From: Notospermus geniculatus
Taxonomy: Eukaryota; Nemertea; Pilidiophora; Heteronemertea; Lineidae
Direction of reading: 5' to 3'
Length of the DNA stretch: 64,000 nucleotides
Assembly: GCA_002633025.1 (NCBI GenBank)
Contig: NMRB01001515.1
Coordinates: 62,001 to 126,000 of the forward strand
Under the pieces are notes generated by a model. That model was not told where the DNA came from, searched no databases, and was given only the letters and a program-made list of their open reading frames with translations. The position numbers were made by a program, and so were the translations under genes. Every line of letters starts with the position of its first letter. The first letter of the stretch is position 1. Shown one piece after another: positions 34,352 through 46,200 of the stretch.

Positions 34352-34713
34352 GGCCAGACCCAAAAATATGTCTGCTTGCCGTAACCCGACCGACCCTACG
34401 TAAATGGTGCTGACCCAAAACTTTTATAGGGGTAATAGCCAATATGTTTTTTTTATGCCCCAAAGGACCCGATTTGCCGACTGGCAATGACGAAGTATGC
34501 CAACCTATAACTTTTTACACTTCAAAACTGAATGCCAGTGAGTCATAAACCCCAAAAGACATTGGTTTTAAACACATTTTTATTTTATTTTGTGGAAATT
34601 GCTAATTTTTTTCCACCTCCAATTAAAAAAAAAAAAAAATATGCCTACCTACCTACCCAAGCTATTAGGGCAGGGTAGGGCTACAGCAAACAGACATATT
34701 TTTGGGTCTGGCC
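34352..34713. mobile_element. Harbinger-like MITE with TTA duplication, absent from other copy
   Basis: Perfect 23-bp terminal inverted repeats (GGCCAGACCCAAAAATATGT start) flanked by TTA at 34349-34351 and 34714-34716. The matching second copy has a single TTA at 36194-36196 and no insert, which gives both ends exactly. Three-base TTA duplications are typical of PIF/Harbinger. No coding capacity. Confidence 0.8.
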
Positions 34714-35384
34714 TTAGGCACCATCTTTTGATTAGTATATGTATCGTGCATCAAATAAGATTTAGTACCATAAGAAGACTAGAACCCCCTGCTAAAGTTG
34801 GGGGTGATGGCACATCATTTTCTTGAGCAAAGCACGTTGAAACCATGTCAGACATGTGACTGACAGATAACTGCAGGCAAATCATTGATAGATGCAGGTG
34901 AAAGTAGTGGTACCGTTAAGTACTTAGTGTTCAAGCCAATGAGATATTTTCCCAACATTTTGACTGGTTTCCTGTCCCACCCCTACTGCTTAAGCATGGA
35001 GAAAGGATAGAGAACCAGTCAACTTACAGATCCTCTCGTCCTACGGATTTTTGTAAACAAGGTTCCAGGTGGTGGAATGACATGCTTTCTGACTTTGACT
35101 TGAGCTCTTACAACTAAGGAGTGACGCCACATCTCCGTGGGGTAGGTCTATATCCACACGTCATAACGAGCTCAGATCTTATATTAAGGAAAATACTCTC
35201 ACTCTACCACAAAAGGTGGCGTTACAAAAGTGCTCGTTAGAAATATCAGTCATAGAAATGCAGACTGCTTTCAATGAAATGGCCAGGGCCATTGTGCTCA
35301 CCTCTGTGACAGAGTATGAAGTGTGAGTAGCCTGGTGATACACTGAATGGTGAAGGATTAGTGCAGAAACATCGTAACATTTAC

Positions 35385-35649
35385 TACCGATGAGATATGG
35401 CCAAAGTCAATTTTTCAAGATGGCCGCCTGGCAGCCATGTTGAAGTCCAATCGAACCGAAATTTGGCATATAAGTAGACGGTACCAAGACACATATTTAG
35501 GCACGGTTAAAGCATCCTAGCTACCACTATTTATGAGGTGTGGGTCGAAGTCCATTTTTCAAGATGGCTCCCTGGCGGCCATATTTGACGTCGAATCTGC
35601 CTGAAATTTACCATATATTTATATGGTACCTAGATACATATTTTGACAA
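35385..35649. repeat. Tandem ~125-bp repeat at a contig end
   Basis: Two units, each with GTCNAANTCNATTTTTCAAGATGGC-type core and CCTGGCRGCCAT; the second is cut by the N at 35650. The repeat probably caused the contig break. Confidence 0.65.
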
Positions 35650-36873
35650 NGAACATTTCACCCATCAGTACAAGTGTCCAAAACTGGCAGGCTGCGTGCC
35701 ACTGGATATCTGATTAGGTTGTTGCAATATGGACCATCCCAAAAACATCAGGGGTTCTTAGCGTTGGCTCCCTTCGTCAACGCACACAAATGTTCGTGTG
35801 CGGTGATGAAGGGAACGAGCACAAAGAACCCCTGATGTTCTCGGGATGATCTGGACAGTCTGGACACTTGTACTGAGGAATGGTCTGTAGTTAAACTTGA
35901 TTATTCTGGTTACAGACAAACCATGCAGTGTTTCCGCCAGAGGGTACTAAAGGTACTATGCTAGTACCCTCAAAGGAATAGAAAAGGGCCATTTTCTTTA
36001 CATGTAATTTCATGGGCCTTTTTTGTTTTTGAAAAAATTACCAGTAGTACCCTCAAAACAATTTCTGGCAGAAACCTTGCTATCCCATGAGATTTTTTGT
36101 CCATAAAACACAGTTGAGACACTTAGATCTTCACACAAATCCCAAAGTGAAGTTGACATGTACCGTCATGATGTAAATAGAGACTCCCTCAAGTTAGGCA
36201 CCATCTTTCGATAAGTATATGTATCGTGCATCAAATAAGACTTAGTACCATAAGAAAGACTAGAACCCCCTGCTAAAGTTGGGGGTGATGGCACATTATT
36301 TCCTTGAGCAAAGCACGTTGAAACCGTGTCTGACATGTGACTGACAGATAACTGTAGGCAAATCATTGATAGATGCAGGTGAAAGTAGTGGTACCGTTAA
36401 GTACTTAATAGTGGTCTAGTCCATGAGATATTTTCCCAACATTTTGACTGGTTTCCTGTCCCACCCCATGCCTACTGCTAAAGCATAAGAAAGGATAGGG
36501 AACCAGTCAACTTACAGATCCTCAAGTCCTACGAATTTTTGTAAACAAGGTTCCAGGTGGTGGAATGACATGCTTTCTGACTTTGACTTGATATCTTACA
36601 ACTAAGGAGTGACGCCACATCTCCGTGGGGTAGGTCTATATCCACACGTCATAACGAGCTCAGATCTAATATTAAGGAAAATACTCTCACTCTACCACAA
36701 AAGGTGGCGTTACAAAAGTGCTCGTTAGAAATATCAGTCATAGAAATGCAGACTGCTTTCAAAAATGCACCAAGAGGAAGATTTATAATCGTTCCATAGT
36801 TCACGCATCCCGTTCACAACAATTGCATGCAGCGCCAGAGGGATGCAAAGTTCCTCCACAAAATTCAGGAGCG

Positions 36874-37120
36874 ATAGACCGTTCTCAAATTGCCGTAAAC
36901 GACAAATATCTGCGCACTTCTGCCGAAATCTCAACCACAACCTTGGTCTGAAACTGAATGACGTAACATACACAACACCACGACAGTGACTTCGACGACA
37001 TTGCGTCAGAGTCGACCATTGCTGAATCATGTATTGCGTCACGTCCGCTGGTTTCAGATTGAGGTTCTGGTTGAGATTTTGGTGGAAATGCACAGATCTG
37101 TGAATTTGAGAATGATCTAT
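36874..37120. mobile_element. Foldback family ATAGACCGTTCTCAAATT, copy 2
   Basis: 247 bp; same arms and centre (CAGAGTCGACCATTGCTGAA). Lies 270 bp past the 3' end of the minus-strand Cys/His-rich gene. Confidence 0.7.
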
Positions 37121-37391
37121 TACTTACACTAATTTACAACTGAGTCCGACATCTTGCGACAAAGACAATACAATGTACATCTCTACCCTGAAGATTTATC
37201 TGAGGTCGTCGAGTCCGTGAGTTCTAACGTAACGAAAAGTGGACTGCGCCAGAGAAGTGGAAAAATAAAAACTATCACAGTAAGCGAGTATCAAAATAAA
37301 CCAAGGCAAAATGCCCTTTCTTGATAGATTTTTGAGTAAAAGGGGGCGTAGCAGCATTTCGTCCCCAAAATACCATGCTCACTTCTGAACA

Positions 37392-39402
37392 TCAACACGT
37401 TTCCGATGCCAGATTTAGTTTTAGTAATTTCTCGATGAAGATGTGTCGAACGTCGACTTCTTCTCGTAGTCCGTGTCGCTCTTGAACCAGATCAACTAGC
37501 TTTGACGACATGACTGAAACAGAGAACAGAAGATATGATGGTATTCTTAACGTTTCAAGCAATGGAACTTCTCTATATTAGGCTGACTTTACATCGGATG
37601 ACACGCGACACGAACACGCAGGCGAACGAAGGTTTCATGGGAATGAATCATTTGTTTGTGAAGCCGATGTAAAGTCAGCCTAAAGGGCTCCGCAGACTGG
37701 CGACTAAAATGGGGGCGACTACCGATGCGACTACTACGTCGCCTGCCGTAATTACCTTTGCGGTCGATCAAGGATGTCATCCACGACATCACTGATCTTC
37801 CAAAGAAGCATTTGTCGCAAACAAGTCAACAAAAACTAAAAAATCTGAAAAATGTTCAGTCGCTTCTGTGGTCGCAAGGGCGGTCGCCTACAAAATCGCT
37901 CGAAAAAATCGCTAGTGTGCGGAGCCCTTTAGGGACTGAGATACGCTGTCCTGAATTGACAGGTGTCCTGATCACAGAGGTCGATTTTATTAATAGTCAC
38001 TGTATTGTACGCGCGCTGGTCACCCGTCCATGTTATGATCGGGCTCCACGTTGCTCAACTTCTAACTCAGAGGCCAACACGTCAACCACTAGGCCATAAA
38101 GGAAATCGGCCATGGCCGGTGGGTTAAGCCGTGCCATATAGTAGCTACAAGGGGTTCAATGCAGCCACTGCCCCATTCTGATAGTACTTACCATGTACCC
38201 GTCTTGATAAATCTACGGATAATGCATGTAACTCATCCTTTGACATGGATTCCACTGAAATATGATGATATTTTTATGTAAAAAGTCAAAAGATGCCAAG
38301 CAGTACAACCTAAACAATGACAAATCAGTCTTTTTTTCAATCAACAGCATATGGGAGACAATGTTCTCCGATTGTGCTGTGCATTTTGCTGAATGTTCTG
38401 CCTCACTCACAAAAGGGCCTACAAAAACTTACCCTCACTTCGCGTGTAGGTTGGAAATTTCTTAAGATTGTCCTCATCCTCAACGCTCGACGTTGACAGC
38501 ATTTTCCCGTGTTTTGTCGTCTGCTCATTGGAATGTTTTGCATTCTGGAATGTCAACATGGCGTCCGAATTTTCCACCAAATCTTTGGGCGAATATTCAA
38601 CAATATCTTTCAAATCAATATCACCGTCTGTTACAGTTATGACGATATTTCGCTTTTTCGTAGGCTTCATTCGATCCCACGAATCAGTGCGGTCCAAAGC
38701 ATCATGGGAAACATCGGCATCAGTAGTATCAGTCAAGTTGACCTTCGCACCAAATTTTCCAAGCGTTCCTTCAGACTGACGTCGGGTGAACTTGGAATGA
38801 GTTTTCTTCAATTCAGCACCATCGATTTTTCGACAAACTCTTGACTCTGAATGGTCAGCGTTCAAATTTGTCATCGAAGCCGATAATCTTGAACAATCAG
38901 AAAATTCCCTCCGTGCCCACTGCGGCGACATCGACGCCCCCTCAGGACCTGTAATTGTGCGCGGCCTGCGGCATCGAGTCGGCGAGCAATGACGTCGAAA
39001 AATCCACAAAATGTTCTCCGTTACACGTGTCTGCACCTCAGTTGCCAAGTCAGAAATATTTTCTGCAAGGGTTTTCCGGGGAATATTCGGACTTGGCGTC
39101 AACGGGGTCCCAGCGACACTTGAACCCGCACTAGAATGACCTTCAATAAAAATACTCGCGGCTAAAATCTCATGTGACTTTTTAAAGCACCTTTCATGAC
39201 CCTTTTGACCTTTGTGAATCACTTCCGGAATTTCGTTAAATCCGGACGTAGCAGAGTCGAAGTACGGCTTGAGGCAAATTTCGCACGGTCGGATCTGTTC
39301 GCCGGTGTCCAGAAGGCAGATGTCGCAAGCGTCGATGTCGTCACCCAGGGATATGCTCTCAAATCCATCGTCCTTTACTGCTGGAGGAGATCCTGAACAC
39401 AT
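37392..39402 (-). CDS. Unrecognised Cys/His-rich protein with C-terminal coiled coil
   Basis: Three exons on the minus strand: 39402-38433, 38254-38192, 37513-37392; 1155 nt, 384 residues, phases agree at both introns. An in-frame TAG lies just upstream of the ATG, after a possible acceptor (TTTTCCAG). The N-terminus has paired cysteines (DACDICLLDTG, RPCEICLKPYF) followed by HKGQKGHERCFKKSHE, suggesting a small zinc-binding module. The middle is polar, rich in Ser/Thr/Asp and probably disordered. The two short last exons encode a heptad-type helix (SKDELHALSVDLSRRVH, then LVDLVQERHGLREEVD and IEKLLKLNLASETC). The tail vaguely recalls coiled-coil tails such as that of schwannomin-interacting protein, but I do not claim homology. 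Function unknown; splice structure supports a real gene. Confidence 0.7.
37575..37683. mobile_element. TIR element AGGCTGACTTTACATCGG
   Basis: About 108 bp; 18-bp ends perfectly inverted. Abuts the next element. Confidence 0.6.
37681..37935. mobile_element. TIR element AAAGGGCTCCGCA
   Basis: Ends TAAAGGGCTCCGCA and complement; interior rich in GGCGAC/GTCGC. In the intron of the minus-strand Cys/His-rich gene. Confidence 0.6.
38000..38145 (-). repeat. 5S-rRNA-like SINE, copy 2
   Basis: Minus strand: GGCTTAACCCACCGGCCATG, box A-like TGGCCTAGTGGTTGACGTG, then AGAAGTTGAGCAACGTGGAG and GGACGGGTGACCAG, resembling the 5S rRNA internal promoter region. Pairs with 60195-60330. Confidence 0.5.
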
Positions 39403-39514
39403 AATCTCCTACCTGGAAAAGTAAAACAGTTTTTCAATGACCTTTTTGAAGGCTCTGACAGCACTTCCTTGTCCTGGTACGGACCAGGCTGAAGCACACT
39501 GGTATGGCTAGCAA

Positions 39515-39733
39515 GAAGTGAAAGGGAATGTTCATTTTCGTCAATTGAGGAATCTGAGTTGTGATCCTTGAGAAAATGGAGGAAGCTATGAAGCTGCAAA
39601 TTGCAGCGATTATTCTGCACAGCACAACAAATAATCCCTGCAATTTGCAAGTGCATAGCTCCCTAGCTTTTCCGTTTTCCCAAGGATCACAACTCAGATT
39701 CCTCAAGTGACGAAAATGAACAGCCTCTTTTAA
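39515..39733. mobile_element. TIR element AAGGGRMTGTTCATTTTCGT, copy 2
   Basis: Closely matches 6450-6653 (GAGGAATCTGAGTTGTGATC, GAAGCTATGAAGCTGCAAA). Upstream of the minus-strand gene start at 39402. Confidence 0.7.
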
Positions 39734-39906
39734 CTGTCCCTAAGTCATCAGAGAACTGCTACTCCTGCCCTGGGAAAATCCTGCAGGATGGCGGACATTT
39801 GTCTGGAAGGAGAGAGGCTGAATTTATGAACAATTCCCTCCTCTAGCCCTTTTTACAAATTGGTAATCAAGGTCGAACCAACAAAGCAATCATCACCACA
39901 GAAATG

Positions 39907-40110
39907 TGGGACTTTCCTGCCGTTAGAGGCCACCACCAGTTAGCGGTCCAAGAACGTCATGGAATATGACGTCACAGACACAGAGAAGAAGTGCACGCCA
40001 CGATGTCACCATAATGACATGTTGGCCATGGCTTACGCCTGTGACGCCAAATTTTGTGACCTTTTAGGACCGCTAACAGGCGGCCTCTAACAACAGTAAA
40101 GTCTCTTACT
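39907..40110. mobile_element. Foldback GGGACTTTCCTGCCGTTAGA
   Basis: Arms with GAGGCC, TTAGCGGTCC and complement; half copy at 20474-20560. Confidence 0.6.
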
Positions 40111-40524
40111 GCTGCAGCAACACATTCAAGCATTGTTATTCAAGAACACCACACAAAATTCATGAATTGTGAGCCCTGATATACCTACGGTAGTTGGAAT
40201 TCAACAACTGTTTCACAAAATACAGATATGCAGAATCAACAGACACCATGGTTCACACGAGGCGGTGTGAATAAAGTCCATTTTTATGCATTTTCTGATG
40301 CATTTAGATTTGTAACACCACTTACAATGACCTATTTTACAGAACCACATCAACTAGACTCAAGTTTACTTACAAAATCACAGATGTCACCACTCCAAAT
40401 TCACATACATTTTATTTGCACCAAGTAGAATGAACAAGTTACCGTAAACAATATTACTAGACTACATGGAATGGACAGTCTCACCTAATGATTGTACTCA
40501 AGTAGCCTACTAGAGATAGAGATA

Positions 40525-40745
40525 GATGTACACCAAAATCACAGTTGTACAGTCACAGAAACCTGGCTTTGCCACTGGGATATAGCTCCGCCTTACCATA
40601 TCAAAAGCATCCATCCCAGGACTTCATTTGGAAGACATCAACAGCCTGCTGTGTGGTCAGCAATGCCGACCATCGCCAACATGAGAAGCTGGACCCCGGC
40701 AATGCCATACCTCTCTGTCCTTACAACTGCGATTTTTGTGTTTGT
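40525..40745. mobile_element. TIR element ACACCAAAATCACAGTTGTA
   Basis: Inverted ends (TACAACTGCGATTTTTGTGT at right), interior CATCAACAGCCTGCTGTGTG. Copies at 25197-25330 and 51648-51832. Confidence 0.6.
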
Positions 40746-41028
40746 AAAAAAATTGAACTGGAAAGAATTCAAGAGTTACAGAAAACTCATTCTACTGCTT
40801 AGATTTACTAGTAGCCCCAAGGAGACTTCTTGCAGCTTTAAAATACAAAAGGAGTGGACACCGGAACGTACCAGTGAATAGTGAAGGAGCTAACTGTGAT
40901 GGTGGACATTCTACATGTACATTGTGTTCAGATTGACAATATAGATGACCTACTATGGAAGTGTGAATTTATTAGTGTGAAATGGTGTGCTCAGGTTTGG
41001 GAACTGCCCAGCGATATAGGTCCCTTTC

Positions 41029-41247
41029 GAAAGTCTTGAGTGGGTAATAACACAGGCCTTTCCTTTTGAGGCGCGCTAAAATGTGCATGCACATGCACAT
41101 TTTAGCGCGCCTCAAATGGAAAGGCCTGATAACAACATCCTTGCCCTAGGTCAAAATGTAAATGATATACTGTTCATGTACATCGTTTGCATTTTGACCT
41201 GGGGCGAGGATATTGTTATCACCCACTCAAGACTTTTGAAAGGGGCC
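41029..41247. mobile_element. Hairpin nested in a hairpin
   Basis: Outer arms CCTTTCGAAAGTCTTGAGTG and complement; inner perfect palindrome (about 41054-41128) with GGCGCGCTAAAATGTGCATG. The inner one interrupts the outer left arm. Confidence 0.7.
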
Positions 41248-41815
41248 TATTTTGGGGGGCTATACAATAATAAATCCACACTGATGGCTCAGGATGCCAT
41301 AAACTTTCTTCTTGGTCTCCTTGAAAATTTAAGATTCTTCTCAGTATGAGGAATGCATTAGGATAGGGTGAGGGCAGGATTTATCTGGTTAACAGTCATC
41401 TATGGTAGTTTGCTGGTCTGTGAGTGTGGCATCCCATGTCTCCGAATTTCAGGACTTTGACAAGGCAATAAGGCAGAGGTGCAAGAGAAGAGTACATAGT
41501 GATTGAGGCCTTTGATCACGATGATGATTCTTTGAGAGACACTTTTAAACATTAACAACATCACGTTTCATGTTGTCACCAATACACCTCAGCTCAGAGA
41601 GAAAGAGTGGCACATATATATAACAAATGCAGATGAATAGTTTTCTAGTTACACTTGATGAAGCTGCTCAGTTACAAAGGTAGAATAATAAATTCCAGTT
41701 GGTCTGAAAAAAGTCAACAAAACATGAAGGTTAATAATTAATGGGGAAATGTTGATAAAGGTGTGGAGAACTTGTGACAACCTTTAGCTAAACAAGAAAT
41801 TCTATAGTAATAGTA

Positions 41816-42130
41816 TCAGGATTTCCGCCAGGATTTTCAAGGTGGGGGGATAAAAAAATTTCAAAAAAAGGAAAAAAAATTGTTTTTTGAAAAAATTTTT
41901 TTTTGTTTTTTTTGTTAAAAATGGCCTCCAGAGTCGTTTTTACACTCCAAAATGCAAAATTAGTCTTCCTTCTGCATGAAAATTGCATTTGAAATGTAAC
42001 AAATTAAAGAAAAACACTACTAAGTGAAAATAGTGATATTTGAAAAAGGTTAGTCTGCAAACTCAAGCCTCAAGCATGGGGGGATAAATCCCCCCCGTCC
42101 CCCCTCTGTACATGCTGTATGAAACACTGG
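41816..42130. mobile_element. TIR element TTTCCGCCAG, reverse copy
   Basis: Starts GGATTTCCGCCAGGATTTTC; matches 4374-4704 reversed. Confidence 0.65.
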
Positions 42131-42263
42131 CCTATGTAATGTATTAACAGCAATTTCAAAGTCTAATCCTGCCTCTGCGTAAATGCTGGCATTATTTTGG
42201 ATTATAGCCGCCATAGGATCATGCTAGCCTCGTGTACCGGGTATACTACTGGAAGTAGCGTGT

Positions 42264-42595
42264 TCGGAAAGCTTCCCCGAGGAAGTTTCTGGCGCTTCTC
42301 TCGGGGATTGTGAGCATGCCCCAGTCATGCCAGTGAAGGCGAATTTCCGAACGATATTTGCGCTTCCTCGGGGAAAGGTACTACTGTGCCGTTGCAATCG
42401 TGAAATATTCACGTATAGGCCTAGCCAATCAGCATGCCGGCCTGGAAAGAAAATGAAATGCATGCCGCAAGTTTCCCCAAGTGAGCGACTCGGCGAGTCG
42501 CCCACTTCGGCCAGGCTCGATGAAGCTTGGCTACTTGCCAAAAATACCTTTCTGAACGCTCTCGCACTGCTCGGGGACGCTTTCCGAACGCGACC
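42264..42595. repeat. Inverted repeat TTCGGAAAGCTTCCCCGAG
   Basis: Imperfect inverted arms (GTTCGGAAAGCTTCCCCGAG and CTCGGGGACGCTTTCCGAAC) around an internal similar pair. 650 bp upstream of RSPH1. Confidence 0.5.
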
Positions 42596-43251
42596 AAGGA
42601 GACACTTGTCATGTACACGAAAATGTATAAGTACATGCCCTTCACGGCACGCATGCAGTGATGCACACGAACACTCCTTTATCTTTTGTCAACCCCTTGT
42701 CATGATGATGCCAAATGCTGTTCAGAAAAAGCTCAGCCTACCAAACATCACACGTTCTTTACATTCAACTTACATGATTGATGGATTGTCCGCATCATAT
42801 ATGACATTTTGAACAATTAATTCTTTGAGGTAGTTGAATAAGTGACTAGATACAATCGATTTAGAACTGGAATTTTTTTCACAAAATTTTACGTGTCAAC
42901 CACCATTTTGGCCGAGTCACGTGACTACCATGTGACATAGTGCTGTCCTCTGGCGGTGGTTTATAAACTAATCAGTTTAATTATGATCAAGTAAACCAAA
43001 AAAGACTATTTTTATATTTTGATTCCATAAAATGTATGTAGATCAGTTTTCGGTAGAGATTTTGTAACAATAAATAATAATAAGTCATAATAATCAAAGC
43101 ACGTGCTCGCGAGAACTGCGTCACTAAGCAACGTGAAGTTGTTTACGTCACTTGTCACTTGCCCTGGTTTCTTCAAAGATCAACACTGTGCAGCCAGCAA
43201 TCAAACAGTTTCATTCGTTTCTCCCGTATTTTGATCGATTAGACTGCCAAA

Positions 43252-46200
43252 ATGTCCGATATCGGTTCAGATGAATTCGAAGAAGAGCAGGGACCATATT
43301 TGGGGGTATGTTTTCTCTGATTTCATTGACATAATGATTGAACTCAGGCTAAACATGCTAAAAAAGCCATCATCATGATCATCACTATCAGCACAGCAGT
43401 GCATGATGAGTGAGCAGAGCCAGAGGATCAGCAGCAGCATGATCAACAACAATTTTAATGATCAACCATCCATGGCCATGCATCATCCATCAGGTCATCA
43501 GGTCATGCTTGTTGCATGCATCTGCTGTGCATATCATATGTCATGCCCAGCATTAATTATCATCCCTCCTGGACCTGGCCCAGTGAGTGGCAGCTTGGTC
43601 ATCATCGATGATGATCAGGCTTTGATTTATTGGTCTGTATTGTTGTGTCCTGTGCCTGGCTGTCGTCTTCTCCTGCGAGTCCTGTCTTCTTGAATCTTGT
43701 CATGTTGTTCATGGACTTGATTGTCAAAGCCAGCCAGGTTCGAAAAGTTTTCTTGCCTTAGTTTCAAATTCTCTCTTTCACTTTCAGGAGTATGAAGGCG
43801 AACGAAATGAGCGTGATGAACGCCACGGTTACGGAAAGGCTACTCTACCAAATGGTGACACATATGAAGGACTCTACGAGAATGGAAAACGAAATGGCCA
43901 AGGAACATACAGGTATGGTATATCAAACTATTGTGGTGAAGTTGCAACATCAACATCTCTTCTTACCTCTGTTGCAGGTTCAATTCCTTATTTGACCATT
44001 CTTCATCCATGTGATAAAGTGGACAGCTCTATTTGAGAGCGCTAGTTTTTCTCCGGATACTCCAGTTTCCTCCTACTGTGGTGATACAGTTTAATTACCC
44101 AGCAGTCTTTAGAAGAAATGCTGTATTAGTGCTTGGTTTGGGATTCAAACATCAATTTTTTACATCCTTTTGATATACAGACAATACCGATGTTTGTGAT
44201 ACATTTACTGGTAATTGGCTTAAATTGTCTTATTTCTCTTAACTTCCAGATTCAAAAACGGAGCCAGATACATAGGGGAATATACAAAAAATAAGAAGCA
44301 TGGCCAGGGTTTATTTATCTACCCTGATGGATCAAAGTATGAAGGTAAGGAACACGAGGCCCTGCAGGACTAAGAAAATCTGTTGTTGCTCAGGACAGCC
44401 TGCATTTCACTTACACTGGCCCGTATTTTAGAATGCTCCTCAACGTAAAAGGAGTTCCTCAAGGCTATTGTTCTCAACAGGAGAACAACAGCCTTGAGGA
44501 ACTCCTTTACGTTGAGGAGCATTCTAAAATACGGGGCAATGTTTTCCTACATGTACTAGAAAACTTTATTCTTGTAGCCTCATCTGAGCAGATAATCACT
44601 CGCATTTCTTTGTCTTTACAGGAAGCTGGGTCGATGACCAGAGATGCGGCGGCGGTAAATATTACTACATCAACGGTGACGTCTATGATGGAGAATGGCA
44701 GAACCATGTCCGACACGGTCAGGGAACTTATTTCTACGCCGAGACAGGGACAAAATATGTTGGAACGTGGAAGGAGGGCCGAAGAGAAGGGGCAGGAGAG
44801 CTCATTCACGCCAACCATAAATATGTAGGGTCATTCAAAGAAGACAGGGTAAGGGCCTAAACTGGGATAAAACTCCCTGCCAGTTTGTGCTGTGTAAATG
44901 GACAGGTGGGGGCAGCTCAGGGTTGCAGCTTCAAAATTCAGCTTCACTTTTCACTTTGGGGCTCTGCTGTACTCAAAATTGTCAGCGTGCAATGATACCG
45001 TGGTGATGCAGGTGAAAAATCATGTCATCTTTTCTACAGTTTGATCAAATTTGATTTCTTTTCTCTTCAGATGGAGGGAAAAGGAAAATATGTTTTTGAC
45101 ATTGGCTGCCAGCAACATGGGGAATATGTGCCAGTTGAACAGGTAAGATTAAGAAATTTGAACCTTCAGTGTCTGTGAAAATTGCCAAACAGCTCGAGGT
45201 GGTTTGTCTCCTATGGTATTTCAATAAACTGAAGCTAGTGGTACCTAACAGTTTAAATCTGTGATTTTAAGCAGATCTATCAGAATGATTCTTGGTGGTT
45301 GGCTGGCCAAACACGTTGATTTTAAGTTGGCCTATCCAAGTTAAAGCCCGTATTCTAGAAGCCTCCTTAATTCTAAGGTCCACTTTAAGCTTTTGTATTC
45401 TGCCCTGCAAACAATAGCTAAAGGTAAACCTTAGAGTTAAGGAAGCTTCTAGAATACGGCCCAAAGAATCTGTCAATTACGGCAAAGGACTGAAGACCAG
45501 AATCTTCTTGTGGCCACGTGGGGCACTAGAAAACTCCCCCTGCAGAGCACTGTTTGTTATGTAAATCCAACTGCCTAATCTTGTCTTATCTCTCGCTTGC
45601 GAAGGCTATGGATGTATTCATGACGCTAAGTTTGCAGACAGCAAAGCGGAATAAACACAAGAAAAAGAAAATCAACCATAACAAAATTTCTCCCAAATCT
45701 GATGTAAGAATTTGTTGCTATGGTTACGTCTCTTTCCATAGCAACAAGATGCATGTTTCCTCAGATACGTTATTCGTGTTTAGTCATGGATGTTTTCAGA
45801 AATTTTGAACAATTTTACACAGTTTTGATTTCAGTTATCAAGATTAAGAACTTGTATTCATTTTCACCACATTTTGTGGTTCACCATGGCAACACATTCA
45901 AATTGCCGTACAAACTCCCACATTTTACAATACATGTATACACACAATTTGTTTTTTGGAAACGCACTATAAGGCCAAGGATATGTATTCTTTGGTTCAC
46001 AGCAACTATATCTTACTCAAAGATTTTTCTCAGCACTAAATGTACATGGATTAAGCTAGGACACAATTAGCTGGACGTATCATGATTTGGCATAAATAAA
46101 TTTCTTGCTTGTGACTCAATTTAGCTTGTCGGTTTTCGCAAGTGAACAACTGCAGATTTGGAAAATGTAGGGGCATCCATTTGAAAGGCCTAGTGATAAA

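Larger units (their letters stand above)
33796..36762. repeat. Diverged duplicate locus across a one-base gap (two haplotypes)
   Basis: Sequence 33796-35274 aligns with 35651-36762, in the same order and orientation, with substitutions and small indels. The second begins right after a single N at 35650. The length difference (about 367 bp) is almost entirely one inserted element at 34352-34713. Best read as two alleles of one locus placed in tandem by the assembler; a true local duplication is the alternative. Confidence 0.7.
40746..43251. other. Intergenic, upstream of RSPH1
   Basis: Nested hairpin, TTTCCGCCAG element and inverted repeat at 42264-42595. Region 42850-43251 is non-repetitive and likely holds the RSPH1 promoter; TAAGCAACG at 43125-43133 resembles an RFX half-site. 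Confidence 0.4.
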
